Positions 8,657-16,659 of a DNA stretch of 64,000 nucleotides are shown here, in pieces. Location of the stretch: NCBI RefSeq assembly GCF_900129375.1, contig NZ_FQVN01000007.1, positions 186,001 through 250,000 on the forward strand, given 5' to 3'. The translations under genes were made by a program, and so were the position numbers. Numbering within the stretch: the first letter of the stretch is position 1; every line of letters starts with the position of its first letter. The stretch comes from Streptoalloteichus hindustanus. GTDB lineage: Bacteria > Actinomycetota > Actinomycetes > Mycobacteriales > Pseudonocardiaceae. Below the pieces are notes generated by a model that worked only from the letters and a program-made list of their open reading frames with translations, ran no database searches and was not told where the DNA came from.

Positions 8657-10300
8657 TCACGACCCGACCTCCCCGGTGTCGTGCAACACCTCGCCGCGCA
8701 GCACCGTCCGCAGGCACCGCGGCAGCTCCACGTCGTCCTCCAGCACCGGCAGCGCCGGCACCCGCGAGCGCGGGTCGGTGGACCACCGCTGCACCCGCGC
8801 GTCCGGCGCGGCCACCACCAGCTCGCCCGCCGACCACACCGCGTAGGTCGCTGGCGCGCCCGGCACGAGCGTCCCGGTCAGGCCGTCGTCCACGCCCGCG
8901 GCGCGCCACCCGCCGCGGGTGTGCGCGGTGAACGCCGCCCTCGGCGACACCCCGAACCCCTCGGTGCGGTGCCGCACCGCCGCCCGCACCGTCGCCCACG
9001 GGTCCAGCGGGGTCACCGGGGTGTCCGACCCGAACGCCAACGTCACGCCCGCGGCGGCCAGCGCGGCGAACGGGTTGAGCCGGGTGCCCCGCTCCGGCCC
9101 CAGCCGGTGCGCGTAGAGCCCGTCGCCGCCGCCCCAGGCCGCGTCGAACAACGGCTGCACCGACGCGACGACGCCCCAGCGCGCCAGCCGCGCGGCCTGG
9201 TCGGCGTCGACCATCTCCAGGTGCTCCAACCGGTGTCGGCGCGTCGCCAGCGCCGGGGCGCCCACCTGGGCCTCGGCCAGCGTGAAGCCCTCGATCACCG
9301 CGGCGACCGCGGCGTCGCCGATCACGTGGAACCCGGCCTGCACGCCCCGGCGGGTGCACGTCACCAGGTGATCGGCGATCGCCTCCGGCTCCAGGTACAG
9401 CGCTCCGCACGTGTGCGGCGCGTCCGCGTAGGGCTCGCGCACCGCCGCCGTCCGCGACCCCAGCGCCCCGTCGACGAACAGGTCGCCGGCCAGGCCCCGC
9501 ACGTCCAGGGGCGGCGCGGTCTCCGCCAGCTCGCCCCAGTAGCCGACCACCTCGGGCATGCCGGGGTCGCCGGACAACGCCATCAACGCCGCCAGGTCCT
9601 CCACGCCCGAGATGTCCGGGCCGGCGCACTCGTGGACCGACGCCACGCCCCGCGACGCCGCGTACCGCAGGAACGCCTCCTGCGCCGAACGCCGCTGCGC
9701 CACGGTCACCGAGTCGCGGATCGCGCGCCGCACGTGGTGGTGCGCCTGCCGGCTCAGCGGTCCGTCCGGCGAGAAACCGGCCTCCTGCTTGGCTTCCGGT
9801 GCCAACGCCAGCAGCGCGCTGCTCACCAGTGCGGAGTGGACGTCCACACGGGACAGGTAGACCGGCACGCCGCCGACGACCTCGTCGATCTCGGCCCGTG
9901 TCGGCGGGCGCTGCTCCGGCCAGGCGCTCTCGTCCCAGCCGTGCCCCCACACCGGCGCGTCGCCGTGGGCGGCCACGTGCTCGCGCAACCGGAGCAGGCA
10001 CTCCCGCAGCGAGCCGCAGCCGGCCAAATCCAGGCCGATCAACGCCAGTCCGGCCGAGGTGGCGTGCACGTGGGCGTCCACGAACGCCGGCGCCACGAAC
10101 GCGCCGTCCAGCCGGACCCGCTCGGCGTCCCCGTACAGCGCCAACCCGACGCTGTCCTGACCGACCCACACCACCACGCCGTCGCTGACTGCCATCGCGG
10201 TCGCGTCGGGCGCGCCCACCGAGTAGATCCGCCCGCCCAGCAGCAGCGTGGTCGAGCCCCCATCCGTGTTCACCGGCTTCACCCTGTTCGTTTCTTTCAC
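8657..10300 (-). CDS. YtcJ-like metal-dependent amidohydrolase
   Basis: About 547 residues. The amidohydrolase superfamily metal motif HxH appears as DAHVHATSAG (H77, H79), followed by WGHGWDES, further histidines in HVIGDAAVAA and HRLEHLEMVD, and the terminal FGSDTPVTPLDPW that is typical of the amidohydrolase-3/YtcJ group. These hydrolyse amides or lactams such as N-acyl amines, but the substrate here is unknown. I take the start at GTG 10300 because it overlaps the kdd stop (GTGA), matching the coupling style of this operon; GTG 10282 is an alternative. Its place inside a lysine catabolic operon is unusual: it might open a cyclic or acylated pathway intermediate. That role is inference only. 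Confidence 0.85.
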   Translation of the reverse strand: MKETNRVKPVNTDGGSTTLLLGGRIYSVGAPDATAMAVSDGVVVWVGQDSVGLALYGDAERVRLDGAFVAPAFVDAHVHATSAGLALIGLDLAGCGSLRECLLRLREHVAAHGDAPVWGHGWDESAWPEQRPPTRAEIDEVVGGVPVYLSRVDVHSALVSSALLALAPEAKQEAGFSPDGPLSRQAHHHVRRAIRDSVTVAQRRSAQEAFLRYAASRGVASVHECAGPDISGVEDLAALMALSGDPGMPEVVGYWGELAETAPPLDVRGLAGDLFVDGALGSRTAAVREPYADAPHTCGALYLEPEAIADHLVTCTRRGVQAGFHVIGDAAVAAVIEGFTLAEAQVGAPALATRRHRLEHLEMVDADQAARLARWGVVASVQPLFDAAWGGGDGLYAHRLGPERGTRLNPFAALAAAGVTLAFGSDTPVTPLDPWATVRAAVRHRTEGFGVSPRAAFTAHTRGGWRAAGVDDGLTGTLVPGAPATYAVWSAGELVVAAPDARVQRWSTDPRSRVPALPVLEDDVELPRCLRTVLRGEVLHDTGEVGS

Positions 10301-11340
10301 ACCTGCGGAGTCTGCCGTTCGCGCGCCTCGAAGACCTCGCGCACCCCCGGCTCGGAACGCACCAGCCCCAGCGCGAACTCGGCGTGCCCGGGCACGAAGC
10401 CGTTCCCGATCAGCATCTCCACGTCCGTGGCCAGGCCTTCGGCCCCCAGCGCCGCCGCGGAGAAGGAGGTGGCCATGGCGAAGAACACGACGGTGCCACC
10501 GTCCACTGTGGTCAGGATCGCGCCGTGCTCGCACCCGGCGACGTCCACGCACACCACCGTCACCTCGACCCGCTCGCCGACGGCGGTCGCCACCGCCAGC
10601 GGGTCCCGCGCGTCGGCCACGACGACCTCGTCGGCCAGTCCCGCGGCGCGGACCCGCGCGGCCTCGGCCTCGGTCGGCACCACCGCGACCAGTCGCCGCG
10701 CCCCGGCCCGCCGGGCCGCCGCCAGCGACAGCGTCCCCGACTTCCCGCCGCCGCCGAGCACGCACACCGCCGGCGCGCGCCCGTTCGTGCGGGCCTTGCG
10801 CCGCACCACCCGGTCGGTCAGGGCCGGCGCGCCCGCGACGTCGAGGACGGACAGGGCGAGCGAGTCCGGCAGGTCCGGCGGCAGCACGGCCGCGATCGAC
10901 CGCCCGAACAGCACCGCGGTCCCCCGGCAGGGCACCTGCTCGGAGGCGCCGTCCCAGTCCACCAGGCCGTCGGTGATCCGCAGCGGGGTCAACGTCAGCG
11001 ACACCATGGTCGCGACGCGGTCGCCCACCCGCAGTCCCAGGGGGGAGCGCTCCCCCACCTCGCGCACGGTGCCCAGCAGCATCCCGCCCGAGCCGGTCAC
11101 CGGGTTCTGCATCTTGCCGCGCTCGTCGACGATCTGCAGCACCGCGTGGCGGAGCGCGGCCGCGCTGATGTGCGCCTCCCGGAGCTGGCGGTAGGACGCG
11201 GCGTCGAGGTTGAGCCGTTCGACGTCCACGACGACCTCGTCCGGCCACGGTCGGGGGTCCGGGTCGAGCCGCCACGCCTGTTGCGGAAGAACCCCGAAGG
11301 GTTCGAGGACCCGATGCAGTCCGTAAGGGGACGATTCCAT
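10297..11340 (-). CDS. kdd: L-erythro-3,5-diaminohexanoate dehydrogenase
   Basis: NAD(P)-dependent dehydrogenase of 347 residues. It oxidatively deaminates 3,5-diaminohexanoate to 5-amino-3-oxohexanoate. Diagnostic blocks are YGLHRVLEPFGVLPQ at the N-terminus and IVDERGKMQNPVTGSGGM, which match the characterised Kdd family. The Rossmann motif is VCVLGGGGKSGTLSLAAA. ATG 11340 is chosen because family homology begins there (MESSPYGLHR); the frame is open to 11427 but would run into the shared promoter region. First gene of the operon, divergent from kamA. Confidence 0.93.
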   Translation of the reverse strand: MESSPYGLHRVLEPFGVLPQQAWRLDPDPRPWPDEVVVDVERLNLDAASYRQLREAHISAAALRHAVLQIVDERGKMQNPVTGSGGMLLGTVREVGERSPLGLRVGDRVATMVSLTLTPLRITDGLVDWDGASEQVPCRGTAVLFGRSIAAVLPPDLPDSLALSVLDVAGAPALTDRVVRRKARTNGRAPAVCVLGGGGKSGTLSLAAARRAGARRLVAVVPTEAEAARVRAAGLADEVVVADARDPLAVATAVGERVEVTVVCVDVAGCEHGAILTTVDGGTVVFFAMATSFSAAALGAEGLATDVEMLIGNGFVPGHAEFALGLVRSEPGVREVFEARERQTPQV

Positions 11341-11461
11341 GGCGTCAGTCTGTCCCGACCGCGACTCCGCCGCCTCCGTCACGTCCGCCTCCGAAAGATT
11401 TATGGCAAACCGGGCCGCTAGCAGCATAATCTTTACGGGACATTGAGGGCTAGGAGAACTT
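11341..11461. promoter_or_regulatory. Divergent kdd/kamA control region with AT-rich inverted repeat
   Basis: The 121-bp gap between the two start codons contains a strikingly AT-rich inverted repeat in GC-rich DNA: AAAGATTTAT (11394-11403) and ATAATCTTT (11426-11434), centred about 31 bp apart. The spacing suggests two half-sites on one helix face for a dimeric or Lrp-like regulator serving both transcripts. kamA has the ribosome site CTAGGAGAACTT. No regulator gene adjoins. Confidence 0.6.
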
Positions 11462-12889
11462 ATGACTGCGCTTCACGAAGCAGCGGCCACCCCGGAGTAC
11501 ACCCGAGCCACCGTCTCCGACGTCATCGCGCTGAGCGACCAGCAGCCCTACGACTACGCCCGACGCGAACTCGTCGAGCCGGACTGGCGACGGTTCCCCG
11601 GCTGGCGGGACGTGACCGAGGCCCAGTGGCGCGACGCGCAGTGGCAACGGGTGAACTGCGTCAAGAACGCCAAGCAGCTCCGCGCCGTGGCAGGTGACCT
11701 GCTGGACGAGCGGTTCTACGACGACCTGGCCGCCGACCAGACCCAGATGGCGACCATGTCGACCCTGCTCCCCCCGCAGATGCTCAACACCATGGCGCCG
11801 AACGCCGACCCGACCCCCGAGGCGTTCACCGCGGCCTTCTACGCCGACCCGATCCGCCGCTACATGCTTCCCGTCCGCTCCGACCGCCACCCCGACTGGC
11901 CCACCCACCCGCTGGCCACCCGCGACTCGCTGCACGAGGCGGAGATGTGGGTCGTGGAGGGCCTCACCCACCGGTACCCCACCAAGGTCCTGGCCGAGAT
12001 GCTGTCGACCTGCCCCCAGTACTGCGGGCACTGCACCCGCATGGACCTGGTCGGCAACTCCACTCCCCAGGTCGACAAGCACAAGCTCGTCCTGAAACCC
12101 GTCGACCGCCAGGAGCAGATGCTCGACTACCTCAAGCGCACCCCGGGCGTGCGCGACGTGGTGGTCTCCGGCGGCGACGTGGCCAACGTGCCGTGGCACC
12201 AGCTGGAGTCGTTCCTGATGCGCCTGATGGACATCGACTCCATCCGGGACATCCGGCTGGCCACCAAGGCCCTGGCCGGACTGCCGCAGCACTGGCTGCA
12301 GCCGCGCGTCGTGGAGGGCCTGGAGCGGGTGGCCCACACCGCCCGGCGCCGGGGCGTCAACCTCGCCATCCACACCCACGTCAACCACGCCCAGTCGGTG
12401 ACGCCGCTGGTGGCCGAGGCCGCCAGGACCGCGCTGGCGGTGGGCGTGCGCGACGTGCGCAACCAGGGAGTGCTGCTGCGGGGGGTCAACGCCACCCCCG
12501 GCGACCTGCTCGACCTGTGCTTCGCGTTGCAGGGCGAGGCGAACATCCTCCCCTACTACTTCTACATGTGCGACATGATCCCCAACGCCGAGCACTGGCG
12601 GGTGGCGGTGTGGGAGGCCCAGGCGCTCCAGCACGCGATCATGGGCTACCTGCCGGGCTACGCCACCCCGCGCATCGTCTGCGACGTGCCCTACGTGGGC
12701 AAGCGGTGGGTGCACCAGGTCGCCGAGTACGACCGCGAGCGCGGCGTGTCGTACTGGACGAAGAACTACCGCACCCACATCGAGCTGGACGACGCCGATG
12801 CCCTGACCAGGCGTTACCCGTACTACGACCCGATCCAGACGTTGCCGGAGGCTGGCCAGCAGTGGTGGCGCGAGCAGCCCGAGGGCTGA
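11462..12889 (+). CDS. kamA: Lysine 2,3-aminomutase (radical SAM, PLP)
   Basis: Enzyme of 475 residues that makes L-beta-lysine from L-lysine. The radical-SAM cluster is C184-PQY-C188-GH-C191 (the CxxxCxxC form). The substrate/PLP region contains HTHVNHAQSVTPLV, DVRNQGVLLRGVN and a C-terminal VPYVGKRWVHQV with K414 as likely Schiff-base lysine. In the well-studied clostridial enzyme this lysine sits in a Gly-rich GGGGK turn; the VPYVGK form marks a divergent subgroup. Strong ribosome site and hairpin terminator just downstream, so it is monocistronic. It feeds KamDE encoded divergently. Confidence 0.93.
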   Translation: MTALHEAAATPEYTRATVSDVIALSDQQPYDYARRELVEPDWRRFPGWRDVTEAQWRDAQWQRVNCVKNAKQLRAVAGDLLDERFYDDLAADQTQMATMSTLLPPQMLNTMAPNADPTPEAFTAAFYADPIRRYMLPVRSDRHPDWPTHPLATRDSLHEAEMWVVEGLTHRYPTKVLAEMLSTCPQYCGHCTRMDLVGNSTPQVDKHKLVLKPVDRQEQMLDYLKRTPGVRDVVVSGGDVANVPWHQLESFLMRLMDIDSIRDIRLATKALAGLPQHWLQPRVVEGLERVAHTARRRGVNLAIHTHVNHAQSVTPLVAEAARTALAVGVRDVRNQGVLLRGVNATPGDLLDLCFALQGEANILPYYFYMCDMIPNAEHWRVAVWEAQALQHAIMGYLPGYATPRIVCDVPYVGKRWVHQVAEYDRERGVSYWTKNYRTHIELDDADALTRRYPYYDPIQTLPEAGQQWWREQPEG

Positions 12890-12965
12890 GGCCGCCGAGG
12901 GTGGCCGAGCCGACGGGCACGGGCTGACACCCGGCCGACACCGGCTGGCGCGGCCGCGGAACGCA

Positions 12966-13001
12966 CGACGAGGGCGGGGACACCAGTCCCCGCCCTCGTC
13001 G
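12966..13001. terminator. Terminator of kamA
   Basis: A perfect 15-bp stem (12966-12980 with 12987-13001) and a 6-nt CACCAG loop, 76 bp after the kamA stop. Confidence 0.85.
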
Positions 13002-13094
13002 CTGTTCCGTTCCCGTCACCGCCCCAGCACTGTCCACACAGGACTCAACGGGTCGGGAGGGCCGCTTTCTTTCAGCCGTCCGGTCAGCCTTCTT

Positions 13095-13721
13095 TCACAG
13101 GCAGTCGACGTCGTGCAGGCCGGGCCAGACCGGATCGCCCCGGCGGCCGCTGATCCGGAGCACACCGTCGTCCCCGCTCCACCTCAGCTCGAAGGTGCCG
13201 GAGGTGAAGGGCCGGTAGCCGTCGTCGGCGGTCCAGGAGCTCACCTTCCGCCCCAGGCCGAACGGCTCCACGACGTAGACGTCGCCACGGCCCCCGAGCA
13301 GGAAGGCCGTCTCCCGCACGAGGACCCGGCAGCCCCCGGCGCTCTCCGAGGGGAGCAGGTAGTAGTGCGAGGACAGGTCGCGCAGACCACCGATCACGCT
13401 CCCCACCACGGCCACGAGGCTCAGCGGGACGATGATCCAGGGGGACAGGGCGCCGTGACCAGCCAGCGGAACCGTGCCCGCCGGCTGACGTCGACGTGCC
13501 ACGCGGGCGATGATCCTGAGCACCAGGGCGGCGAGGAGCAGCGCGCCGGCCAGCGCCCAGTCGGGGATCGCCTGTCCCAGGACGACCAACAGCACACCGC
13601 TCCAGTGCGCGGCGACGGCCACCGCGGCGAGCAGCACGCAGAGGGCGGCGGCCAGCCGCCACCGCATCGGCCGGTCCACCCCGTGTTCCTGAAGCAGCAT
13701 CAACACTCCCCAGTTGTCCAC
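13095..13721 (-). CDS. Membrane protein of unknown function
   Basis: 208 residues with three hydrophobic segments: about 20-40 (AALCVLLAAVAVAAHW), 42-72 and 92-112 (WIIVPLSLVAVVGSVIGG). A soluble C-terminal half follows that is rich in beta-type sequence and Trp/Gly (SSWTADDGYRPFTSGTFELRWSGDDG). I do not recognise the family. It ends with a Cys-Leu terminus. No operon partner: the next minus-strand gene upstream is 70 bp away and metabolically unrelated. Confidence 0.65.
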   Translation of the reverse strand: MDNWGVLMLLQEHGVDRPMRWRLAAALCVLLAAVAVAAHWSGVLLVVLGQAIPDWALAGALLLAALVLRIIARVARRRQPAGTVPLAGHGALSPWIIVPLSLVAVVGSVIGGLRDLSSHYYLLPSESAGGCRVLVRETAFLLGGRGDVYVVEPFGLGRKVSSWTADDGYRPFTSGTFELRWSGDDGVLRISGRRGDPVWPGLHDVDCL

Positions 13722-13790
13722 GCCCGTGGCGCGGGCCCTCCGCGAACGCGCTTCCCGTCCGGCTCCTCCGGCCTCGCGGTGACGGCCTTC

Positions 13791-14624
13791 CTACCGGAAG
13801 TCGTCGGCGTGGTCCTCGGCCCACTCCCGGAAGGTCCGCGCGGGACGCCCGAGCAGCCGCTCCACCGTGTCGGTCACGCGCTCGGGAGTGTCCACGAACG
13901 ACTCGTACGCCCGCAGCCTGGCGTCGACGAACGCCGCGTCCCCGATGGCCGCCGTCATCCCCGCCCGCGCGACCTCCACCGGCAGGTCCTCCCACCGCAC
14001 CTCGCGCCCGACCACCTCGCCCACGGTCCGGGCCGCGTCGGCGTGCGTGATCGCCTCGGGACCGGTGAGCACGTACCGGGCGCCGTCGTGCCCGGGGGTG
14101 GTGAGCACGTGCACCGCGACGTCGGCGATGTCGCGCTCGTGGATCAGCGAGCGGGCCGCCCGGCCGAACGGGCCGCGCACCACGCTGTGCCGCAGCTGGT
14201 CGCCCCACAGCAGCACGTTGGTGGCGAAGTCGACGGGTCGCAGGAAGGTCCAGGCCACCCCGGACTTCCTGATCAGGCGCTCGATCTCCTGGTGGTAGGA
14301 GGTGGCGGGCTCGTCGTCGGCGAGGTCGGCGACGTCGGTCGACAGGTACACCACGTGCCGGGCGTGCTCGGCGACCAGGCGCACCACGGCCGGCTGCACC
14401 GGGATGCCGGGCCACATCAGGTAGACGCCGTCCACGCCGCGCAACGCGGGCTCCAGGGTCCGGGGCGAGGACAGGTCGCCGGCGAAGGCCGTGACCCCCT
14501 CGGGCAGTGCGGCGCGGTCGGGGTCGCGCACCAACGCGCGGACGTCGTGACCCGCCTCGACCAGGGCGGCGACGACGTGCCTGCCGATGCTGCCGGTCGC
14601 GCCGGTCACCAGGTACGTGCTCAT
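13791..14624 (-). CDS. NmrA-like NAD(P)-binding oxidoreductase
   Basis: Atypical short-chain dehydrogenase of 277 residues. The N-terminus MSTYLVTGATGSIGRHVVAAL carries the TGxxGxxG dinucleotide motif. Later blocks YLSTDVADLADDEP and LRPVDFATNVLLWGDQLR follow the NmrA/HSCARG group, which sense or reduce using NADP(H). The start ATG 14624 is set by the Rossmann strand. The true substrate is unknown. A second member of this family lies at 56726-57562. Confidence 0.85.
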   Translation of the reverse strand: MSTYLVTGATGSIGRHVVAALVEAGHDVRALVRDPDRAALPEGVTAFAGDLSSPRTLEPALRGVDGVYLMWPGIPVQPAVVRLVAEHARHVVYLSTDVADLADDEPATSYHQEIERLIRKSGVAWTFLRPVDFATNVLLWGDQLRHSVVRGPFGRAARSLIHERDIADVAVHVLTTPGHDGARYVLTGPEAITHADAARTVGEVVGREVRWEDLPVEVARAGMTAAIGDAAFVDARLRAYESFVDTPERVTDTVERLLGRPARTFREWAEDHADDFR

Positions 14625-14797
14625 GCAACGACCGTAGATGATCGGTCCAACTCCGATCCCGGACCGTGGCCGCGGCCACATCGGACAGTCGGGACCTCCC
14701 GGTCCCGCCGCGAGTTGCGGGCCCTCTGACGTGCCCTGATGCTGGTCTGCGGGCCGAACCGGCCGAACCGGCCGAAGCGATCGGAAGGCGGCGGACG

Positions 14798-15079
14798 ATG
14801 GCAGGTGTCAACATCAAGCAGAGCGGCCGGCTGTTCCTCGCCAACGGCGCGCGGAAGTGGTACGCCTTCACCTGGAACGGGAGCACGCTGCCCAGCCACT
14901 GGATCCGGCCGTCGGTCAACCACAACCAGTTCAGCGCCCGTCAGGCCCAGCTCCGGTACGTCGAGGAGCGCGTGCTCTGGGACGCCAACGCGCAGTGGCC
15001 ACCAGCGTGGGCGCTCAATCTGGAGGGCATCCAGGGCGACTCCGAGTTCCTCTTCACCATCGTCGTCGTGACTCCGTGA
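14798..15079 (+). CDS. Small protein of unknown function (93 aa)
   Basis: MAGVNIKQSGRLFLANGARK begins a Trp-rich, beta-prone sequence with four more Trp residues and a hydrophobic end (SEFLFTIVVVTP). GGAAGGCGGCGG precedes ATG 14798. No signal peptide or membrane helix. Family not recognised. Followed by another small gene 27 bp on, so the two probably share a transcript. Confidence 0.6.
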   Translation: MAGVNIKQSGRLFLANGARKWYAFTWNGSTLPSHWIRPSVNHNQFSARQAQLRYVEERVLWDANAQWPPAWALNLEGIQGDSEFLFTIVVVTP

Positions 15080-15106
15080 GCGGAACGAGCGGAACAGGGG
15101 TGCACC

Positions 15107-15331
15107 ATGCGCGTTCACGCGGCGTACCAGAAGGACGGACGCATCGTCGCCATCGCGGAGATCGTCGAGGACGGCGACGAGCGGCTGGCCGTCCGACTGC
15201 TCCCCGACGACGAGCACGAGGTCGTCGAGGTCGAGGTGCCGAGGGAGTTCGACGACAAGCCCTTCGCCGAGCTGGTCGAGAGGTTCCGGGTGCGGTCGGG
15301 GCCGGAGGGGCCGACACTCACCCCGCGTTAG
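15107..15331 (+). CDS. Small acidic protein of unknown function (74 aa)
   Basis: Starts MRVHAAYQKDGRIVAIAEIV and is rich in Glu/Asp, with alternating beta-strand-like sequence. Gap of 27 bp from the previous small gene. A long hairpin terminator follows at 15356. Function unknown. Confidence 0.55.
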   Translation: MRVHAAYQKDGRIVAIAEIVEDGDERLAVRLLPDDEHEVVEVEVPREFDDKPFAELVERFRVRSGPEGPTLTPR

Positions 15332-15355
15332 AACCCGCTCGGGCAGTCCCGGATG

Positions 15356-15401
15356 ACGACGGCCCGGCGCCCCCTCTGCGGGGAGGGCGCCGGGCCGTCG
15401 T
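15356..15401. terminator. Long hairpin terminator
   Basis: A perfect 16-bp stem ACGACGGCCCGGCGCC / GGCGCCGGGCCGTCGT with a 14-nt loop, ending the small-gene pair on the plus strand. Confidence 0.85.
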
Positions 15402-15554
15402 TCGCGATCAGACCACAGTAGACGGAGCTCGGAGCGCACCCGCAAGCCGTTGGCGCGCCTACTCCCGACCGACGTGCCCGTGGGCAGATGGTGTCCTTCC
15501 TGACGACTTCCCTGTCAGACAGCGACAAGCGCCTCCCGACGCCACGTCGTTGGC

Positions 15555-16514
15555 TCAGCGTGGGGCGAACCTCTCGAAGGCCTCGGTCATCCGCTCGCGC
15601 TTCGAGGCGGTCCACTGGTGCCCGGCGTCGTCCAGCACCACCAGTTCCGCGTCGGGCCAGACCCGGGCCAACTCCCACGCCGTGTCCACCGGACAGCTCA
15701 GGTCGAGGCGACCGTGGATCAGGACACCCGGGATGCCCGCCAGCCGTCCCGCGTTCCGCAGCAGAACGCCGTCCTCCAGCCACGCCCGGTTCGCGCTGTA
15801 GCGCGCGCAGATCCGCACGAACGCCACGAGGTCGCGCGTCGGCTGGTCGCTGTAGAAGTTCGCCTTGCCGCCGGGTTCGAGGGAGACCACCGCGTTCTCC
15901 CACTCGCTCCACGCCACCGCCGCCCGCTCCCGCACGAGCGGGTCCGGGTTCTCCATCAGGCGCGCGTAGGCGGCGACCAGGTCGCCGTCGCGCTCAGCTT
16001 CCGGCACTCCCGCCCGGAACCGTTCCCACGCCTCCGGGAAGAACTGCCGCGCTCCCCGGTAGAGCCAGTCGATCTCCGACTGCCGGGTGGTGGTGACCGA
16101 GGAGATGATGATCTCCGACACCCGGTGCGGGTACTGCTGCGCGTAGGCGAGGATCAACGTCGACCCCCACGACCCACCGAGCAGCAACCAGCGGTCAACG
16201 CCCAGGTGTTCCCGCAACCGTTCCATGTCGGCCACGAGGTGTCGCGTGGTGTTGTGGCTCATGTCGGTGGCCGGGTCGCTCGCGTGCGGCGTGCTGCGCC
16301 CGCACCCCCGCTGGTCGAACAGCACCACGCGCCAGCGGTCCGGGTCGAAGCCCTGCCGCATCCTCGGCGAGCACCCCGAACCCGGACCCCCGTGCACGAT
16401 CAGGACTGGTTTGCCCTCCGGGTTCCCGCAGGCCTCCCAGTACACGAGGTTGTCATCGCCCACATCGAGCATCCCGTGCGCGTACGGCTCGATCACCGCT
16501 CCCCGCTCGGCCAC
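15555..16514 (-). CDS. pip: Proline iminopeptidase (peptidase S33)
   Basis: Alpha/beta-hydrolase of 319 residues that removes N-terminal proline from peptides. Oxyanion motif HGGPGSGCSPRMRQGFD, the DQRGCGRSTPH loop that defines this family, nucleophile elbow GGSWGS, catalytic Asp in HGRLDLSCP and catalytic His in DDAGHQW are all present. GTG 16514 is preferred: AAAGGGGATCTGAC precedes it. Cytoplasmic, no signal peptide. Full length. Confidence 0.92.
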   Translation of the reverse strand: MAERGAVIEPYAHGMLDVGDDNLVYWEACGNPEGKPVLIVHGGPGSGCSPRMRQGFDPDRWRVVLFDQRGCGRSTPHASDPATDMSHNTTRHLVADMERLREHLGVDRWLLLGGSWGSTLILAYAQQYPHRVSEIIISSVTTTRQSEIDWLYRGARQFFPEAWERFRAGVPEAERDGDLVAAYARLMENPDPLVRERAAVAWSEWENAVVSLEPGGKANFYSDQPTRDLVAFVRICARYSANRAWLEDGVLLRNAGRLAGIPGVLIHGRLDLSCPVDTAWELARVWPDAELVVLDDAGHQWTASKRERMTEAFERFAPR

Positions 16515-16659
16515 GTCAGATCCCCTTTCGCCAGCGACAGAACGACAGGGCTGCAGTCCAACACACCGGGGCGACACCAATCACGGGAGAGCGCTCAAGC
16601 AGGATCTCCGCAACCGTCTACTATGGACAAAGGTGAGGTGCGCCCCGGCGGACCTGGCT

